A stretch of DNA of 64,000 nt from Streptomyces profundus (GCF_020740535.1 NZ_CP082362.1:6197501-6261500); one strand, 5' to 3'. Numbered from the stretch's first letter, positions 19,236 through 28,476 are shown. Program-made: numbers and translations. Notes: generated from the letters alone by a model not told the origin.

Positions 19236-20951
19236 TCACCAGACCGGCAGCCGGTCGTCCGAGCGGATCCGGCGGCCGTAGCGCTCCTCGCCGGCCTCGA
19301 TCCAGTGGTCCAACTCGGTCTCCTCGGCGTCGAAGATCCGCAGCCGGGGCGGCAGCGCGAAGCGCGGCGCGGGGAACGCGTCCGAACCGCCCTGGCTCCC
19401 CGTCCAGACCATCGAGGCGGCGAACGCCCCGACGCCCGCCTCGGCCGGGACGGGGAACGGCTCCGGCACGATCGCCCCCGGCGAGGAGTCCGTCAGCAGC
19501 CCCCGGACGTCGTCCGCGAGAGGACGCGGCGCCCGGTCGAGCACCAGCGTGCTGGACGCGGCGAGGTTCTCGACCAACTCCATGGCGAGCCGGGGCTGTT
19601 GGAGGAGCGTCAGAATCCGCAGCGTCACCGTCACCGCCGGCCCCGTGACCTCCCGCGACCACCGCTCCCTGGTCGGCCCCGGCGGGAAGCCGTGCCGCAT
19701 CGCGTCGGTGGCCAGCGCCGCTGGCAGCGCCAGGTTGAGCGCGGCCCCCAGCCGGCGCTCCCGCTCCTTGCGGCGGACCGCGAACCGCAGCGTCTCGATC
19801 ACCACCCGGGCCCGCCGCACATCGATCCGGGCCGTGTCATGCAGCCTGCCCGCCGCCACACAGTGAGCCCGCGCGGCCAGATAGTGGTCCTCGGCCAGCT
19901 TGAAACGCAGCGCGCACGCCGCGATATCGCCCGCCAGCAGCTCGCACTCGACCAGCGCCGACACCTCGCCGACCCGCTCCAGCGGCGGCGCCGCCTCCCG
20001 CAGGATCTTCCGGGCGCGCAGCGGCCGGCCACGCAGGAAGGCCACCAGCGCCTCCCCGAACCTGGCGCCGGCCGCCTGGTGTTCGGCACCGAGCCCGGAG
20101 TACGCCCGACGCGCCTGCTGGAAACGCCGCTCGGCCTCCCCGAGACGGCGCCCCTCCAACGCCACCCGCGCCAGGTTCTCCTCCAGCAGCGCCAGCGCCG
20201 AGGGGTCGCCGGCCAGCTCGTGGAACTCCCCGGCCTGCCGCAGACGCGCCAGGGTGCCGGCCGCGTCGCCCGAACGCTGCGCCAGCAGGCCCAGGTTGGT
20301 GTAGGCGTGCCCGGCGAGCCGTGGCTCCCGCTCAAGCGCCAGGGCCAGCGCCCGCTGGATCTCGGCCTCCGCCTCGGCATAGCGCTCCAGGCCGATCAGC
20401 ACACAGCCCCTGGTGTTGTGCAGATGGAAACCGAGCAGCGCTGCATGGCCGGTGTAGGGGCCCGTGGAGAGCGTGGCGGCGCGGTCGCAGTCGGCCAGCG
20501 CGTCCTCGAACCGGCCCGGCACCTGAAGCGTCTGCGCCCGGTTGATCAGCACGCTGACCAGCACGGCGCTGGTGGAGCGCGTGTCGCCCAGCAGGCGTTC
20601 CGCCGCCTCGCCAGCCGCCAGCGCCTCGTCGGCCAGCCGCAGCGCCTCGGCCACCTCGCCCCTGCCCTCGGCGAGCGCGGCGAGGTTGCCCAGCACCCGG
20701 GCGCGCAGATCCAGCCCCTCACCGTCCACGTCCGGCACCTCGGTGGCCCGCAGCGCCCGTTCCAGCAGGGGCACCGCTCGCTTCCCACCGTTGCGCCCGT
20801 GCCGCACCACGGCCTTGTTGACCAGCGCGGCGTGCTCCGCCCAGCGCGGGCCGTAGGGCACCCCGGCACGGACGCCGAGCACTCCGTCCAACTCGGCCTC
20901 CGTCGGCCCTCCGGCGCCGTCGCCGGGCACCTCGCGTCGCTCGCTCACCAT
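19236..20951 (-). CDS. TPR-repeat protein, cassette partner of CHAT protease
   Basis: The 571-residue protein is almost wholly alpha-helical with repeated TPR-like units rich in A/L/E/R, such as ALRLADEALAAGEAAERLLG, EDALADCDRAATLSTGPY and YAEAEAEIQRALALALERE. No enzymatic motif is visible. The last 50 residues form a distinct non-TPR tail (DAFPAPRFALPPRLRI, then HWIEAGEERYGRRIRS) that is shared with the upstream TPR protein. The start ATG at 20951 overlaps the end of the upstream gene by 7 nt (ATGGTGA), so the two are translated together. It probably senses a signal or scaffolds the CHAT protease. Confidence 0.8.
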   Translation of the reverse strand: MVSERREVPGDGAGGPTEAELDGVLGVRAGVPYGPRWAEHAALVNKAVVRHGRNGGKRAVPLLERALRATEVPDVDGEGLDLRARVLGNLAALAEGRGEVAEALRLADEALAAGEAAERLLGDTRSTSAVLVSVLINRAQTLQVPGRFEDALADCDRAATLSTGPYTGHAALLGFHLHNTRGCVLIGLERYAEAEAEIQRALALALEREPRLAGHAYTNLGLLAQRSGDAAGTLARLRQAGEFHELAGDPSALALLEENLARVALEGRRLGEAERRFQQARRAYSGLGAEHQAAGARFGEALVAFLRGRPLRARKILREAAPPLERVGEVSALVECELLAGDIAACALRFKLAEDHYLAARAHCVAAGRLHDTARIDVRRARVVIETLRFAVRRKERERRLGAALNLALPAALATDAMRHGFPPGPTRERWSREVTGPAVTVTLRILTLLQQPRLAMELVENLAASSTLVLDRAPRPLADDVRGLLTDSSPGAIVPEPFPVPAEAGVGAFAASMVWTGSQGGSDAFPAPRFALPPRLRIFDAEETELDHWIEAGEERYGRRIRSDDRLPVW

Positions 20952-23326
20952 GCGCGCACCACCTCGGCGGAGCGGATCGGGAAGCCATAGCGTTCCTCGG
21001 CCCGCTCGATCCACGGCTCCAGCGGCGACGGCACCTCAGTCGCCACCCGGACCCGGGGCGGCAGCGCCAGCTGGGGCGCGGGGAACGCCTCGTCGCCCGT
21101 GGACACCAGGCCGAGCCCGGCAGCGGCATAGGAGAGCTGGTCGTTCGTGAGGGGGGCGGGCGTCGGCAGCGGCACCGTCAGCACATCGGGGGGCCCGGCG
21201 CTCGGGACGCTCGCGGCCGGCTCGTGCAGGCGCAGCGAGACGGTCGCCGCGAGGTGGTCGAGCAGCGCGACGCCCAGCGCCGCGTCCCCGAGGCTCCGGA
21301 TGGCGAGCAGCGCCGCCCGGGTGGCGGGGGCGGCGGCCAGCGCCACCCAGCGCTCCCGGGCGACGCCGGCCGTGAAGAACTGGCGCGCCGCCTCGGCGGC
21401 CAGGGCCGCCGGCACCGCCAAGTCCAGCGCCGTGTCCAGCAACGGGGCACGCTGGGCCTCGTCGGCCAGATCCGCGGCCCAGTTGATATGCGTGTGGGCC
21501 CGCCACCAGTCCACGGTCAGCGCGAGATGCCAACCGTAGTGGTCCTGCCCGAGGCGCCGGGCGGTCAGCAGACAGCGCTCCGCCTCGGCGTGGTTGTCGA
21601 GCGCGGCATGGGCGCTGCCCGCCACCTGGTGGAAGGCGATCTCCACCAGCGGCGTCCGGCCCTCGCCCCACTCGTCGAGGGCCTGTCGCAACAGCGCCAG
21701 GCCCTCCTCCGCCCGGCCCGAGCTCACCGCAACCGCCGCCCGGCCATGCCGGCAGGCCGCGCGCATCTGGGCGGCGCCCTCCGGGGGCAGCAGCGCCTCC
21801 GCCGCGTCGTAGTGCCGCCGCGCCTCCTCGGGGCGCTCCGCCAGATAGTCCAGGCGCCCCAGGCTCACCAGGGTCGCCACCTCGCCCTCGGTCTCGCCCA
21901 GCGCCGCGAACAGCTCCCTGGCCAGCCGCAGCCGGGTCGCGCTGGTCTCGTTGTCGCCGATGCCGCTCGCCTGTTCGGCCAACATCACATACGCGCGGGG
22001 CGCCAGCCACGGCGCGTGCTCCTGCGCCAGGGCCAGCGCGCGCTCGCCCTCGTCGGCGGCCTCGGCGAACCGTCCCGTCACCATGAGCAGCGTGGTCCGC
22101 AGCAGCCGCCACCACACCTCGGCCGCGTGCCGCCCCGCGCCCAGCGAGGGCAGGAGCTCCTCGACGCGCGCCAGCTCGGCCAACGCCTCGGCGTGGCGGC
22201 CGAGTTCGCGCAGCATGGCGGCGCGCAGCTGGCGTGCCTGCGCCAGCACGGCCGCCGCGCCGTGGTCGGCGCCCACCGCCGTGACCACCGTGACCAGCGC
22301 CTCCACCGCCTCCTCGGCGAACCCCAGCGCGCCCTCCGCGTCCCCACGGGTGCTGGCGATCCCGGTGCGGTTGATCAGCACGTTGGCACGGCAGAACAAC
22401 GCGTCGAGGCCACCCCCGACCGTCCGGGTGGCACGTTCCGCCGCCTGGAACAGGCCGTCGGCCTCGGCGAGTTGATGGGTGGCGACATGCCGCACCCCCT
22501 CCAGGTTCAGCGCCACGGAACGACGCCAACGCGGGCCGAGCGGCCAGGGCGCCAACTCGGCGCGGGAGCCGGGGGCGAGCACCGCGGGATCGGGCGCGCC
22601 GTCGTCCGCGCCCACCATCACGATGCCGTCCGCCGTCCCCCACTCCTCGGCCGTCAGCGCCGGATCCTCGGCGATCCGGCGGAACTCCTCGGCAGCCTCC
22701 GGGTTGTCGCAGGCCAGCGCGATCCGGGCCAGGTTGTCGCAGGGGTAGACGGCCAGTTCGGGGCGGAACGCCAGCGCGATGTCCAGCGCGATCAGCGCCT
22801 CCTGCTCCGCCTCGGCCAGCTCGCCGGTGACCATCCACAGCGTGGTGCGCGCGCCATGCAGCGTGAACGCCAGCAGATCGCCCGGCTCCGGCAGCTCGTC
22901 GGCGACCGCGAAGGCCCGCGCCAGATCGGCGTCGGCCGCCGTCGGCCGGCCGGTCGACATCGCCAACTGGGCGCGGGACACCAGCGAGTTGACCAGCGTG
23001 GCCTGGGCCCCGGCATAGCCGCCCAGGCCGGCGGACAGCTCGACGGACTCGGTGATCAGCCGCTCCGCCTCGGCCAGGTCGCCTTCCGCCTCGGCCACTC
23101 CGGCCATGTTGGTGGCCGTGGTGGCCCGGTGCAGCAGGCCCTCCTCGTCCACGTCCTGGACCTGGGTCTCGGCGTAGGCCGCTGCCAACGGACTCCGGGC
23201 GTGGTGCGGTCGGCCGTCCTGGAGGAGCAGGGTGCCCTCGTTGTGCAGATCCCGCCAGCGGTGCCAGCGGGGCGAAGCGGCCCCCACGCCCGGCAGGCCC
23301 ACCGGCTCCTTCTCCTCGTCGGCCAT
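20945..23326 (-). CDS. Large TPR-repeat protein, paralog of the next gene
   Basis: The 793-residue protein starts MADEEKEPVGLPGVGAASPRW and is built of many TPR-like helical hairpins (for example AEGDLAEAERLITESVELSA and RFAEAADEGERALALAQEHA). It has no recognisable catalytic domain, transmembrane segment or signal peptide. Its C-terminal tail, EAFPAPQLALPPRVRV then PWIERAEERYGFPIRS, matches that of the 571-residue neighbour, so the two arose from one ancestor and probably dock on the same partner. It lies 59 bp after the 373-residue gene. Sensor or scaffold of the CHAT cassette is the best inference. Confidence 0.8.
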   Translation of the reverse strand: MADEEKEPVGLPGVGAASPRWHRWRDLHNEGTLLLQDGRPHHARSPLAAAYAETQVQDVDEEGLLHRATTATNMAGVAEAEGDLAEAERLITESVELSAGLGGYAGAQATLVNSLVSRAQLAMSTGRPTAADADLARAFAVADELPEPGDLLAFTLHGARTTLWMVTGELAEAEQEALIALDIALAFRPELAVYPCDNLARIALACDNPEAAEEFRRIAEDPALTAEEWGTADGIVMVGADDGAPDPAVLAPGSRAELAPWPLGPRWRRSVALNLEGVRHVATHQLAEADGLFQAAERATRTVGGGLDALFCRANVLINRTGIASTRGDAEGALGFAEEAVEALVTVVTAVGADHGAAAVLAQARQLRAAMLRELGRHAEALAELARVEELLPSLGAGRHAAEVWWRLLRTTLLMVTGRFAEAADEGERALALAQEHAPWLAPRAYVMLAEQASGIGDNETSATRLRLARELFAALGETEGEVATLVSLGRLDYLAERPEEARRHYDAAEALLPPEGAAQMRAACRHGRAAVAVSSGRAEEGLALLRQALDEWGEGRTPLVEIAFHQVAGSAHAALDNHAEAERCLLTARRLGQDHYGWHLALTVDWWRAHTHINWAADLADEAQRAPLLDTALDLAVPAALAAEAARQFFTAGVARERWVALAAAPATRAALLAIRSLGDAALGVALLDHLAATVSLRLHEPAASVPSAGPPDVLTVPLPTPAPLTNDQLSYAAAGLGLVSTGDEAFPAPQLALPPRVRVATEVPSPLEPWIERAEERYGFPIRSAEVVRAW

Positions 23327-23386
23327 GCCGACCCCTCCCGCCTCTCCGGTTCCCCTGGCCGCCCGACGACGGCCAGCTCCCGTGCC

Positions 23387-24508
23387 TCAGCCCTCGTCGT
23401 GCCCCAGCAGCGCCGCGGCCCGCTCGGCGAGCGAGCCGTCCGGCGCGGCCAACCGGGCCCGCGCATACGCGATCACCGCCGACTGGCGCTCGACCAGCTC
23501 GGCGGCCGGCGCGGGTTCGGCCCCGGCCGGCGCGAACTCCGGCGCCCAGACGACGACGCGGCGCCGCGCCGCCGGCACCAGCAGCGCGGTCGGCTCCACC
23601 GCCCCCGCGCCGACGAACTCCCGCCCGTCGTCCGACATCCCCAGCTCGAACTCGACCCCGTCGCCGCGCGCCCGCAGCGGCGCCGCCGCCTCGACCGGGG
23701 CGCCAGGCGCGCGGGGCACCGCCACCTCAAGCAGCGAACGGTCCTGCCGCCGCACCAGGGCCCAGCGCAGCTCGGCGCCCGCGTCCACCAGACCCGCGGG
23801 CACCAGCGTCCAGTCCACGGGGCCGCCGCCGCGCGGCCCGCCGAGGCCGTCGCCGACCGCGCCGCCGGCGGCCAGCGCCCAGGCCGCCGGCCGTGGCTCG
23901 GCGCGCGCCGGCGCGGTGGGCGGCACCCCCCACGCCTCCGCGACCTCCGCCAGCCGCTGGGCCAACTCCATGGCCTGATCGCCCAGTTCGGGGTGGTCGA
24001 ACAGCGCCGCCAGCGCGGCCGGCGGATGCCCGGACGCGGTGGCCCGCAGCAGCAGCCGCTCCACCGCGTCCTCGTCGTCCAACAGCTCCTCCACATCGGC
24101 GGCGACGACCGCCGCCTCGACGAGCCGCAGCGCGGCCGGCAGCGCCGGCACGCCGGCCACGAAGGAGGCCGGCCACCACGCCTCCTGCCAGCCGAGCAGG
24201 GCCAGCCGCCGCAGCGCCAGCGCCACGGGCGAGCGACCCGCGTCGGGAGGCAGCGCGACCTCGGCGAGCGCTTCGCCGTCGGAGACGGCCAGCACCGCGT
24301 CCGCGGCCGAGCCGTAGACCTGCCACAGCCAGTCGGCGGCCGGCGCCGGATCGTGGATCTCGGCCGCCGGCACCGGCGCTTCGGCCGTCACGTCCCAGGT
24401 CAGCACCGCGCCCCTGGCCTCGACCAGCGCCGTCCACTCCGGATGCGTCGGCGGCGCCCCCACCCGCAGCGCCCCGTCGACCCGCCGCACCCGCACCGTC
24501 CCGCTCAT
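23387..24508 (-). CDS. Unrecognised 373-residue protein of the CHAT-TPR cassette
   Basis: I do not recognise a family. The protein is acidic and Ala/Pro/Gly-rich. It contains a helical segment around residues 130-190 (VEAAVVAADVEELLDDEDAV, split from LLLRATASGHPPAALAALF) and a C-terminal beta-rich part, LLEVAVPRAPGAPVEAAAPL then RRRVVVWAPEFAPAG, ending in a helix AVIAYARARLAAPDGSLAER. There is no signal peptide or membrane helix. It overlaps the upstream gene by 4 nt (ATGA), so it is co-translated with it. Presence in the cassette suggests an accessory or substrate role for the CHAT protease. Confidence 0.7.
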   Translation of the reverse strand: MSGTVRVRRVDGALRVGAPPTHPEWTALVEARGAVLTWDVTAEAPVPAAEIHDPAPAADWLWQVYGSAADAVLAVSDGEALAEVALPPDAGRSPVALALRRLALLGWQEAWWPASFVAGVPALPAALRLVEAAVVAADVEELLDDEDAVERLLLRATASGHPPAALAALFDHPELGDQAMELAQRLAEVAEAWGVPPTAPARAEPRPAAWALAAGGAVGDGLGGPRGGGPVDWTLVPAGLVDAGAELRWALVRRQDRSLLEVAVPRAPGAPVEAAAPLRARGDGVEFELGMSDDGREFVGAGAVEPTALLVPAARRRVVVWAPEFAPAGAEPAPAAELVERQSAVIAYARARLAAPDGSLAERAAALLGHDEG

Positions 24509-25863
24509 GGCCGACGCTCCTCGCCGCTCGGCGAGTCGGCCGGCGAGTCGGTGGCCGGGCCGGTCGGTGGGTCGGCCGGCCCGCCGGAGACCGCGGCCCG
24601 ATCCAACACCGCGCGCAGCCGGTCACGTTGGTCCATGATCACGGAGCGGAGCACCCCGTCCAGCAGATCCCACAGCACCTCGGCGGCCAGCGGCTCGCCG
24701 CGCAGCTCCCGGCCGTGCAGCCGCACCCACAGCCGACGCAGATACGCCTGCCGCACCTCAAGAACGCCGGCGCCGGCCGGCCGGGGCAGGCGCAGCGCGC
24801 GGTGCACGAAGGGCTCGCGCCGCCAGCGGGCCGCCAGCCGGACCGCCGCGTCCGTGCCCGCCGCGTCCGTGCCCGCCGTGCGTTCCGGATCCAGCCCGGC
24901 GCTGGCCCGCCGCCCCAGCACCATCGCGAGCCGCCCCGCCTCGTCGGCCAACTGCCAGGGCGCCGCCGAACGGTGGATCTCCTGCCGGACCAGGGCCGGC
25001 AGGCCCGGCATGGTGGACCGGTGGAACGTGGCGGTGAACCCGGCGAAGAGCCGCTCGAAGACGGAACGGTCGAACGGCGGCGGCAGGTTCCGCTTGGAGG
25101 CGCGCTCGCCCAACTCCGGGGCCACCACCCGCTCCCGCCTGGTCAGCCCACAGTCCAGGGCGGCGCCGGGCGCCGCCAGCGAGGCCGCGTCCCGCGAGCC
25201 GAGCCCCTGGGCCAGCAGCGCGGCCAGCAGCGCCCGGTCCGGGCCGGAGGCGAGCTGGTCCAGCAGCGCCGCCAACTCCGGCGGATCGGCCGGGACCTCC
25301 GCGCCCTGGTCGGTGGCCGCGCGGGCCGCCCAGGCGGCCGTCAGCTCCGCGCGTAGCGCCGCGGCCTGGGCCGGGTCGGTGACAAACCGGCGCAGCGCCT
25401 CCACGGTCAACTCGCCGGCCGCCTCGCGGATCTCGTCGACCACCTCGGCGGCCACCCGCGGCGCGTCGGCGCCCGGCGGGCCCAGCGTGCTCGCCAACTC
25501 GTAGCAGCGCTGGAAGTAACGGTCCTGCGGGTTGCCCTCGGTGATCCGGGCGGCGCGCCTGGCCCGCTTCAGCTGGGTGAACCAGGCGGCGGTCGCGGCC
25601 AGTCTCGGGCCGGCCTCGCGCAGCGTGGCGCGCAGCTCGTCGACGTGCTCGCCGCGCACCGGGCCGGCCGCGAACCTGGGGTTGAGCACGGGGCGCAGCA
25701 CCAGCGGATCGAGCAGCAGTTTCACCGTGCGGGCCAGCGGCTGGCCCAGGCCGTTGCTCAACGGCGCGACGTCCGCGCCGAACTCGGCCCAGACCTCGGC
25801 GATCAGCAGCGCCCTCGGCACGGTCGCCGGCGCGCGGGCGGTGGTGGCGGTCGCGGGGGACAT
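24505..25863 (-). CDS. Unrecognised 452-residue protein, first gene of the CHAT-TPR cassette
   Basis: The family is unknown to me. The protein is predicted mainly alpha-helical and Arg/Ala/Leu-rich, with segments such as PRALLIAEVWAEFGADVAPL, KRARRAARITEGNPQDRYFQ and PFDRSVFERLFAGFTATFHR, and a Pro/Ser/Glu-rich C-terminal tail. No membrane helix, signal peptide or known catalytic motif is seen. No ribosome site precedes the ATG at 25863, but a TACCAT hexamer ends 6 nt before it, which fits a leaderless transcript. It opens the five-gene unit and overlaps the next gene by ATGA. It could be a sensor, adaptor or effector. Confidence 0.7.
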   Translation of the reverse strand: MSPATATTARAPATVPRALLIAEVWAEFGADVAPLSNGLGQPLARTVKLLLDPLVLRPVLNPRFAAGPVRGEHVDELRATLREAGPRLAATAAWFTQLKRARRAARITEGNPQDRYFQRCYELASTLGPPGADAPRVAAEVVDEIREAAGELTVEALRRFVTDPAQAAALRAELTAAWAARAATDQGAEVPADPPELAALLDQLASGPDRALLAALLAQGLGSRDAASLAAPGAALDCGLTRRERVVAPELGERASKRNLPPPFDRSVFERLFAGFTATFHRSTMPGLPALVRQEIHRSAAPWQLADEAGRLAMVLGRRASAGLDPERTAGTDAAGTDAAVRLAARWRREPFVHRALRLPRPAGAGVLEVRQAYLRRLWVRLHGRELRGEPLAAEVLWDLLDGVLRSVIMDQRDRLRAVLDRAAVSGGPADPPTGPATDSPADSPSGEERRP

Positions 25864-25869
25864 GCTCGC

Positions 25870-25875
25870 ATGGTA
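25870..25875 (-). promoter_or_regulatory. Candidate -10 box of a leaderless promoter for the CHAT-TPR cassette
   Basis: On the minus strand TACCAT (TANNNT pattern) lies 6 nt before the ATG at 25863, and no ribosome site is present between them. This spacing is typical of leaderless actinobacterial mRNAs. No convincing -35 hexamer is seen. Confidence 0.45.
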
Positions 25876-25980
25876 ACCGGCTCGATCTGCGCGGTGATCC
25901 CGTTGGCCGTTTCTGTGATCGGTAGCTGTCGGACGTCCGCCACCTTGGAACTCTCAAGCCCTCGACGGGAGGAGAGGACC

Positions 25981-27423
25981 GTGCGACACCAGGCGACCCA
26001 CGCGGCGTCGGCCGGCGGATCGAGCCGGTGGAACCCGCCGCGCGTACCGGGGCGGATCACCTCGCCCTACGGCACGCCGAACGAGCCGCGTATCCCCGCT
26101 CCGGTCCGATCGAGGCGCGGTTTCGGCCTGCGCTTCGCCCTGCTGCCGCTGGGCATCACCGGCCTCGTCTTCGGCACGATCTGGACGGCCATGCCCGACC
26201 CCACCGTCTCCATCCAGCCGGGGCTCGGCATCGCCGCCACCCCGAGGGGCGCGCTGGCGCTGGTGCCCTACGAGCGGGACGGCAACACCAACCCCGTCCA
26301 GATGATGTTCGGCGACATGTGGCAGAAGCGGCTGGTCGCGGTGGACCTGAGGACCGGCGACCGGGTCTGGGACGTCCGCCTCTCCGACGAACTCATCTGG
26401 GAGGCGGCCGTGTTGGCGACCAGCCCGGAGTATGTCTACCTCGTCACCGACGACGGGCTGCGGATCGTCGACCTGCTCGACGGCTCGACCGTGGCGCACC
26501 CGGACGAGATCCCGGGCCTCGGCGCCGACTACATCGCCTCGGACGACGCCTACGCCTACGACAGCGCCCGCCGGATGGTGGTCGCCCTGGACATGATGGG
26601 CGAGGTGCGCGGCATTCCGCTGGGCGGGATCGAGGCGGTGCCCGCCGACGAGGACACCGCGGCCACCTGGGCCGATCGCCTCGGCGACAGCGCGTTGAAC
26701 GTGGACGAGCAGGCCACCACCGGGAGTTCGGCGTCGGCGGGCGACTGGGGCTCCCTCGCGATGATCCCCAGGTCACCCGGTGCCCCCGCCAGCACGCTGG
26801 TGCTCACCGACCCGGAGCGCCGGGAGCGGCAGTTGGGCGGACAGGTCTTCCGGGAGGGGGAGATCCTGCTCACCTCCGGGCTGCGGGCGGCGATGGCCGA
26901 CGCCGTCGGCCTGGAGGGCGTGGACTCCCTGCCGGCCGAGGAACTCACCGAGCAGCTCGTCGACCTGCTGCCCGACGGCATGCCGCCCGGGGTGACCGAC
27001 CAGTTGCGCGAGCAGCTGGAGGCGGCGCTCGACACCGGCGCCGACGGGCTGCCGGGGCTTCCAGGGCTGCCGGACACGGCGTGGCTGCCCGGTCTCCCCG
27101 GCGCCGCCAACCTGGACGAGCCGACGCTGGTCGCCATGGGCGCGGACCAGGGGCATGTGCTGATCCAGGACGCGGCCGACGCGGCGGGGGAGAACTACCG
27201 GCTGACGGTGGTCTCCCTGGAGACCGGCGAGGTCCTCTCCAGCCGCGTCATCGGGGAGAAGCTCGGCAACCCCCTCTCGGCGCCCGGCGGTCAGAGCGTG
27301 CTCCCCGCCGCGGGCCCCGACGCGCGGCTGAGCGACCTCGACGAGCTGCTGCTGGTCGGCCCGGACGGCTCCCTCCGGGTGGTCTCCATCGGCGGCACCG
27401 ACTTCTTCGGCAACCCGAACTGA
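25981..27423 (+). CDS. Single-pass membrane protein with extracytoplasmic repeat domain (PA2928-like)
   Basis: The 480-residue protein starts at the GTG at 25981 behind GGAGGAGAGG. After about 40 residues comes a membrane helix (FALLPLGITGLVFGTIW), so the bulk is outside the cell. That part looks like a PQQ/WD-type beta-propeller: LVAVDLRTGDRVWDVRL, VYLVTDDGLRIVDLLDG and LTVVSLETGEVLSSRV repeat a hydrophobic-DL-G pattern. It is interrupted by a glycine/leucine/proline segment near residues 340-375 (LPGLPGLPDTAWLPGLPG). It resembles proteins annotated as PA2928 family, a weak recollection. The adjacent membrane gene is probably its partner. Confidence 0.65.
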   Translation: MRHQATHAASAGGSSRWNPPRVPGRITSPYGTPNEPRIPAPVRSRRGFGLRFALLPLGITGLVFGTIWTAMPDPTVSIQPGLGIAATPRGALALVPYERDGNTNPVQMMFGDMWQKRLVAVDLRTGDRVWDVRLSDELIWEAAVLATSPEYVYLVTDDGLRIVDLLDGSTVAHPDEIPGLGADYIASDDAYAYDSARRMVVALDMMGEVRGIPLGGIEAVPADEDTAATWADRLGDSALNVDEQATTGSSASAGDWGSLAMIPRSPGAPASTLVLTDPERRERQLGGQVFREGEILLTSGLRAAMADAVGLEGVDSLPAEELTEQLVDLLPDGMPPGVTDQLREQLEAALDTGADGLPGLPGLPDTAWLPGLPGAANLDEPTLVAMGADQGHVLIQDAADAAGENYRLTVVSLETGEVLSSRVIGEKLGNPLSAPGGQSVLPAAGPDARLSDLDELLLVGPDGSLRVVSIGGTDFFGNPN

Positions 27424-27474
27424 CCGAGCACGTACTGACAACCCGTACTGCTCGAACAAATCTCGAAAGGAACA

Positions 27475-28260
27475 ATGACCATGAAGGTGTTCGCCTGGCT
27501 GCTCGCCGCGATCGGCGTCGCGCTCAGCATTCCCTATGTCCTGACCGGTCTCGCGGGGGACGACGGCCTCGCCTGGCTGAACGGCTGGCTGGTCGGCCCG
27601 GCGCTGTTGATCTTCTTTGTGCCGCACCTCTTCACCGTGGGCCGGATGCTGGAGGGCGCGACCGGCGTCAAGGTGTCGAAGAAGTTCCGCGACGCGCCCA
27701 TCGGCATGGGCACCGTCGTGTCGATGGAACGCACCGGGCTGACCGTCAACGACCAGCCGCAGATGGACATCCTGCTCGATGTCGACACCCTGGACGGCCA
27801 GTCCTTCCGCGGGGTGGCCAGGCAGCTCGTCGACCTCACGGAGCTGGCGCTCGTGGTGCCCGGCACCGTGGTCCCGGTGCGCTACCTGCCCGGCAGCACG
27901 GACGGCAAGGTCGCGCTCGCCACCGACGCGCCGCCGGACGAGATGCAGGCGGCCATCAACCGGGTCAGGGTGGCCAAGGGGGAGATGACCCCCAAGCAAC
28001 TGCGGATCGCCGAGGCCGGCTACCTGACCCGCGCCGTGGTCCTTGAGATGCGGCCCACCGGCGAGGTGGAGGGCAACCGTTCGGTGCTGGTGTACACGCT
28101 GCGGGTGTCCCGCCCCGACGGCTCCTCCTTCGACATCGAGCAGAGCAAGGCCGTGCCGCCCTCGGCGATCCCGCAGCTTCAGCCGGGGATGGTGGTCAAG
28201 GCGCAGTACCTGCCGCACGACGAGTCCGAGGTCGTGGTGGCCATCCGCGCCAACGCCTGA
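27475..28260 (+). CDS. Membrane protein with two transmembrane helices and soluble C-terminal domain
   Basis: The 261-residue protein opens with two hydrophobic helices (VFAWLLAAIGVALSIPYVL and LVGPALLIFFVPHLF) followed by a cytoplasmic or exposed domain. Two similar halves, about residues 75-140 (GTVVSMERTGLTVNDQPQMD) and 185-258 (AVVLEMRPTGEVEGNRSVLV), each end in a P-G-x-V-V-x-x-x-Y-L-P pattern. The domain is therefore an internal duplication. It follows the PA2928-like gene by 51 bp and is probably co-transcribed. The ribosome site AAAGGA suits the ATG at 27481 slightly better than that at 27475. Function unknown. Confidence 0.65.
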   Translation: MTMKVFAWLLAAIGVALSIPYVLTGLAGDDGLAWLNGWLVGPALLIFFVPHLFTVGRMLEGATGVKVSKKFRDAPIGMGTVVSMERTGLTVNDQPQMDILLDVDTLDGQSFRGVARQLVDLTELALVVPGTVVPVRYLPGSTDGKVALATDAPPDEMQAAINRVRVAKGEMTPKQLRIAEAGYLTRAVVLEMRPTGEVEGNRSVLVYTLRVSRPDGSSFDIEQSKAVPPSAIPQLQPGMVVKAQYLPHDESEVVVAIRANA

Positions 28261-28288
28261 GCCGGCGCGGCGCCGCTCGCGCGCCGGC
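28261..28288 (+). terminator. Hairpin after the two-gene membrane operon
   Basis: GCCGGCGCG (28261-28269) pairs with CGCGCCGGC (28280-28288) around a 10-nt loop, beginning right after the TGA at 28258. There is no T-tract. Confidence 0.5.
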
Positions 28289-28476
28289 GCGGGGACGCCC
28301 GCCGCCCGCGCCCGGTTCGGCGCCGGGTGGGAGGCGAGGTCCCGGGGTGGGCAGGGATAGACCCGGACGCCGAGGCGGAGGGCCTGAGGCGAGCCGGTCT
28401 CCCGTCGTCATCGGAGGACCGGCTACCAGCGGGACCCGGGCGAGGCACCGGGATCACCCAGGGAAAGGGGCATCTC

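Noticed and set aside
21224..25504. 1426-codon plus-strand open frame
   Set aside because: It lies opposite the TPR and unknown genes of the CHAT cassette. Composition is that of a GC-rich antisense frame and there is no start signal.
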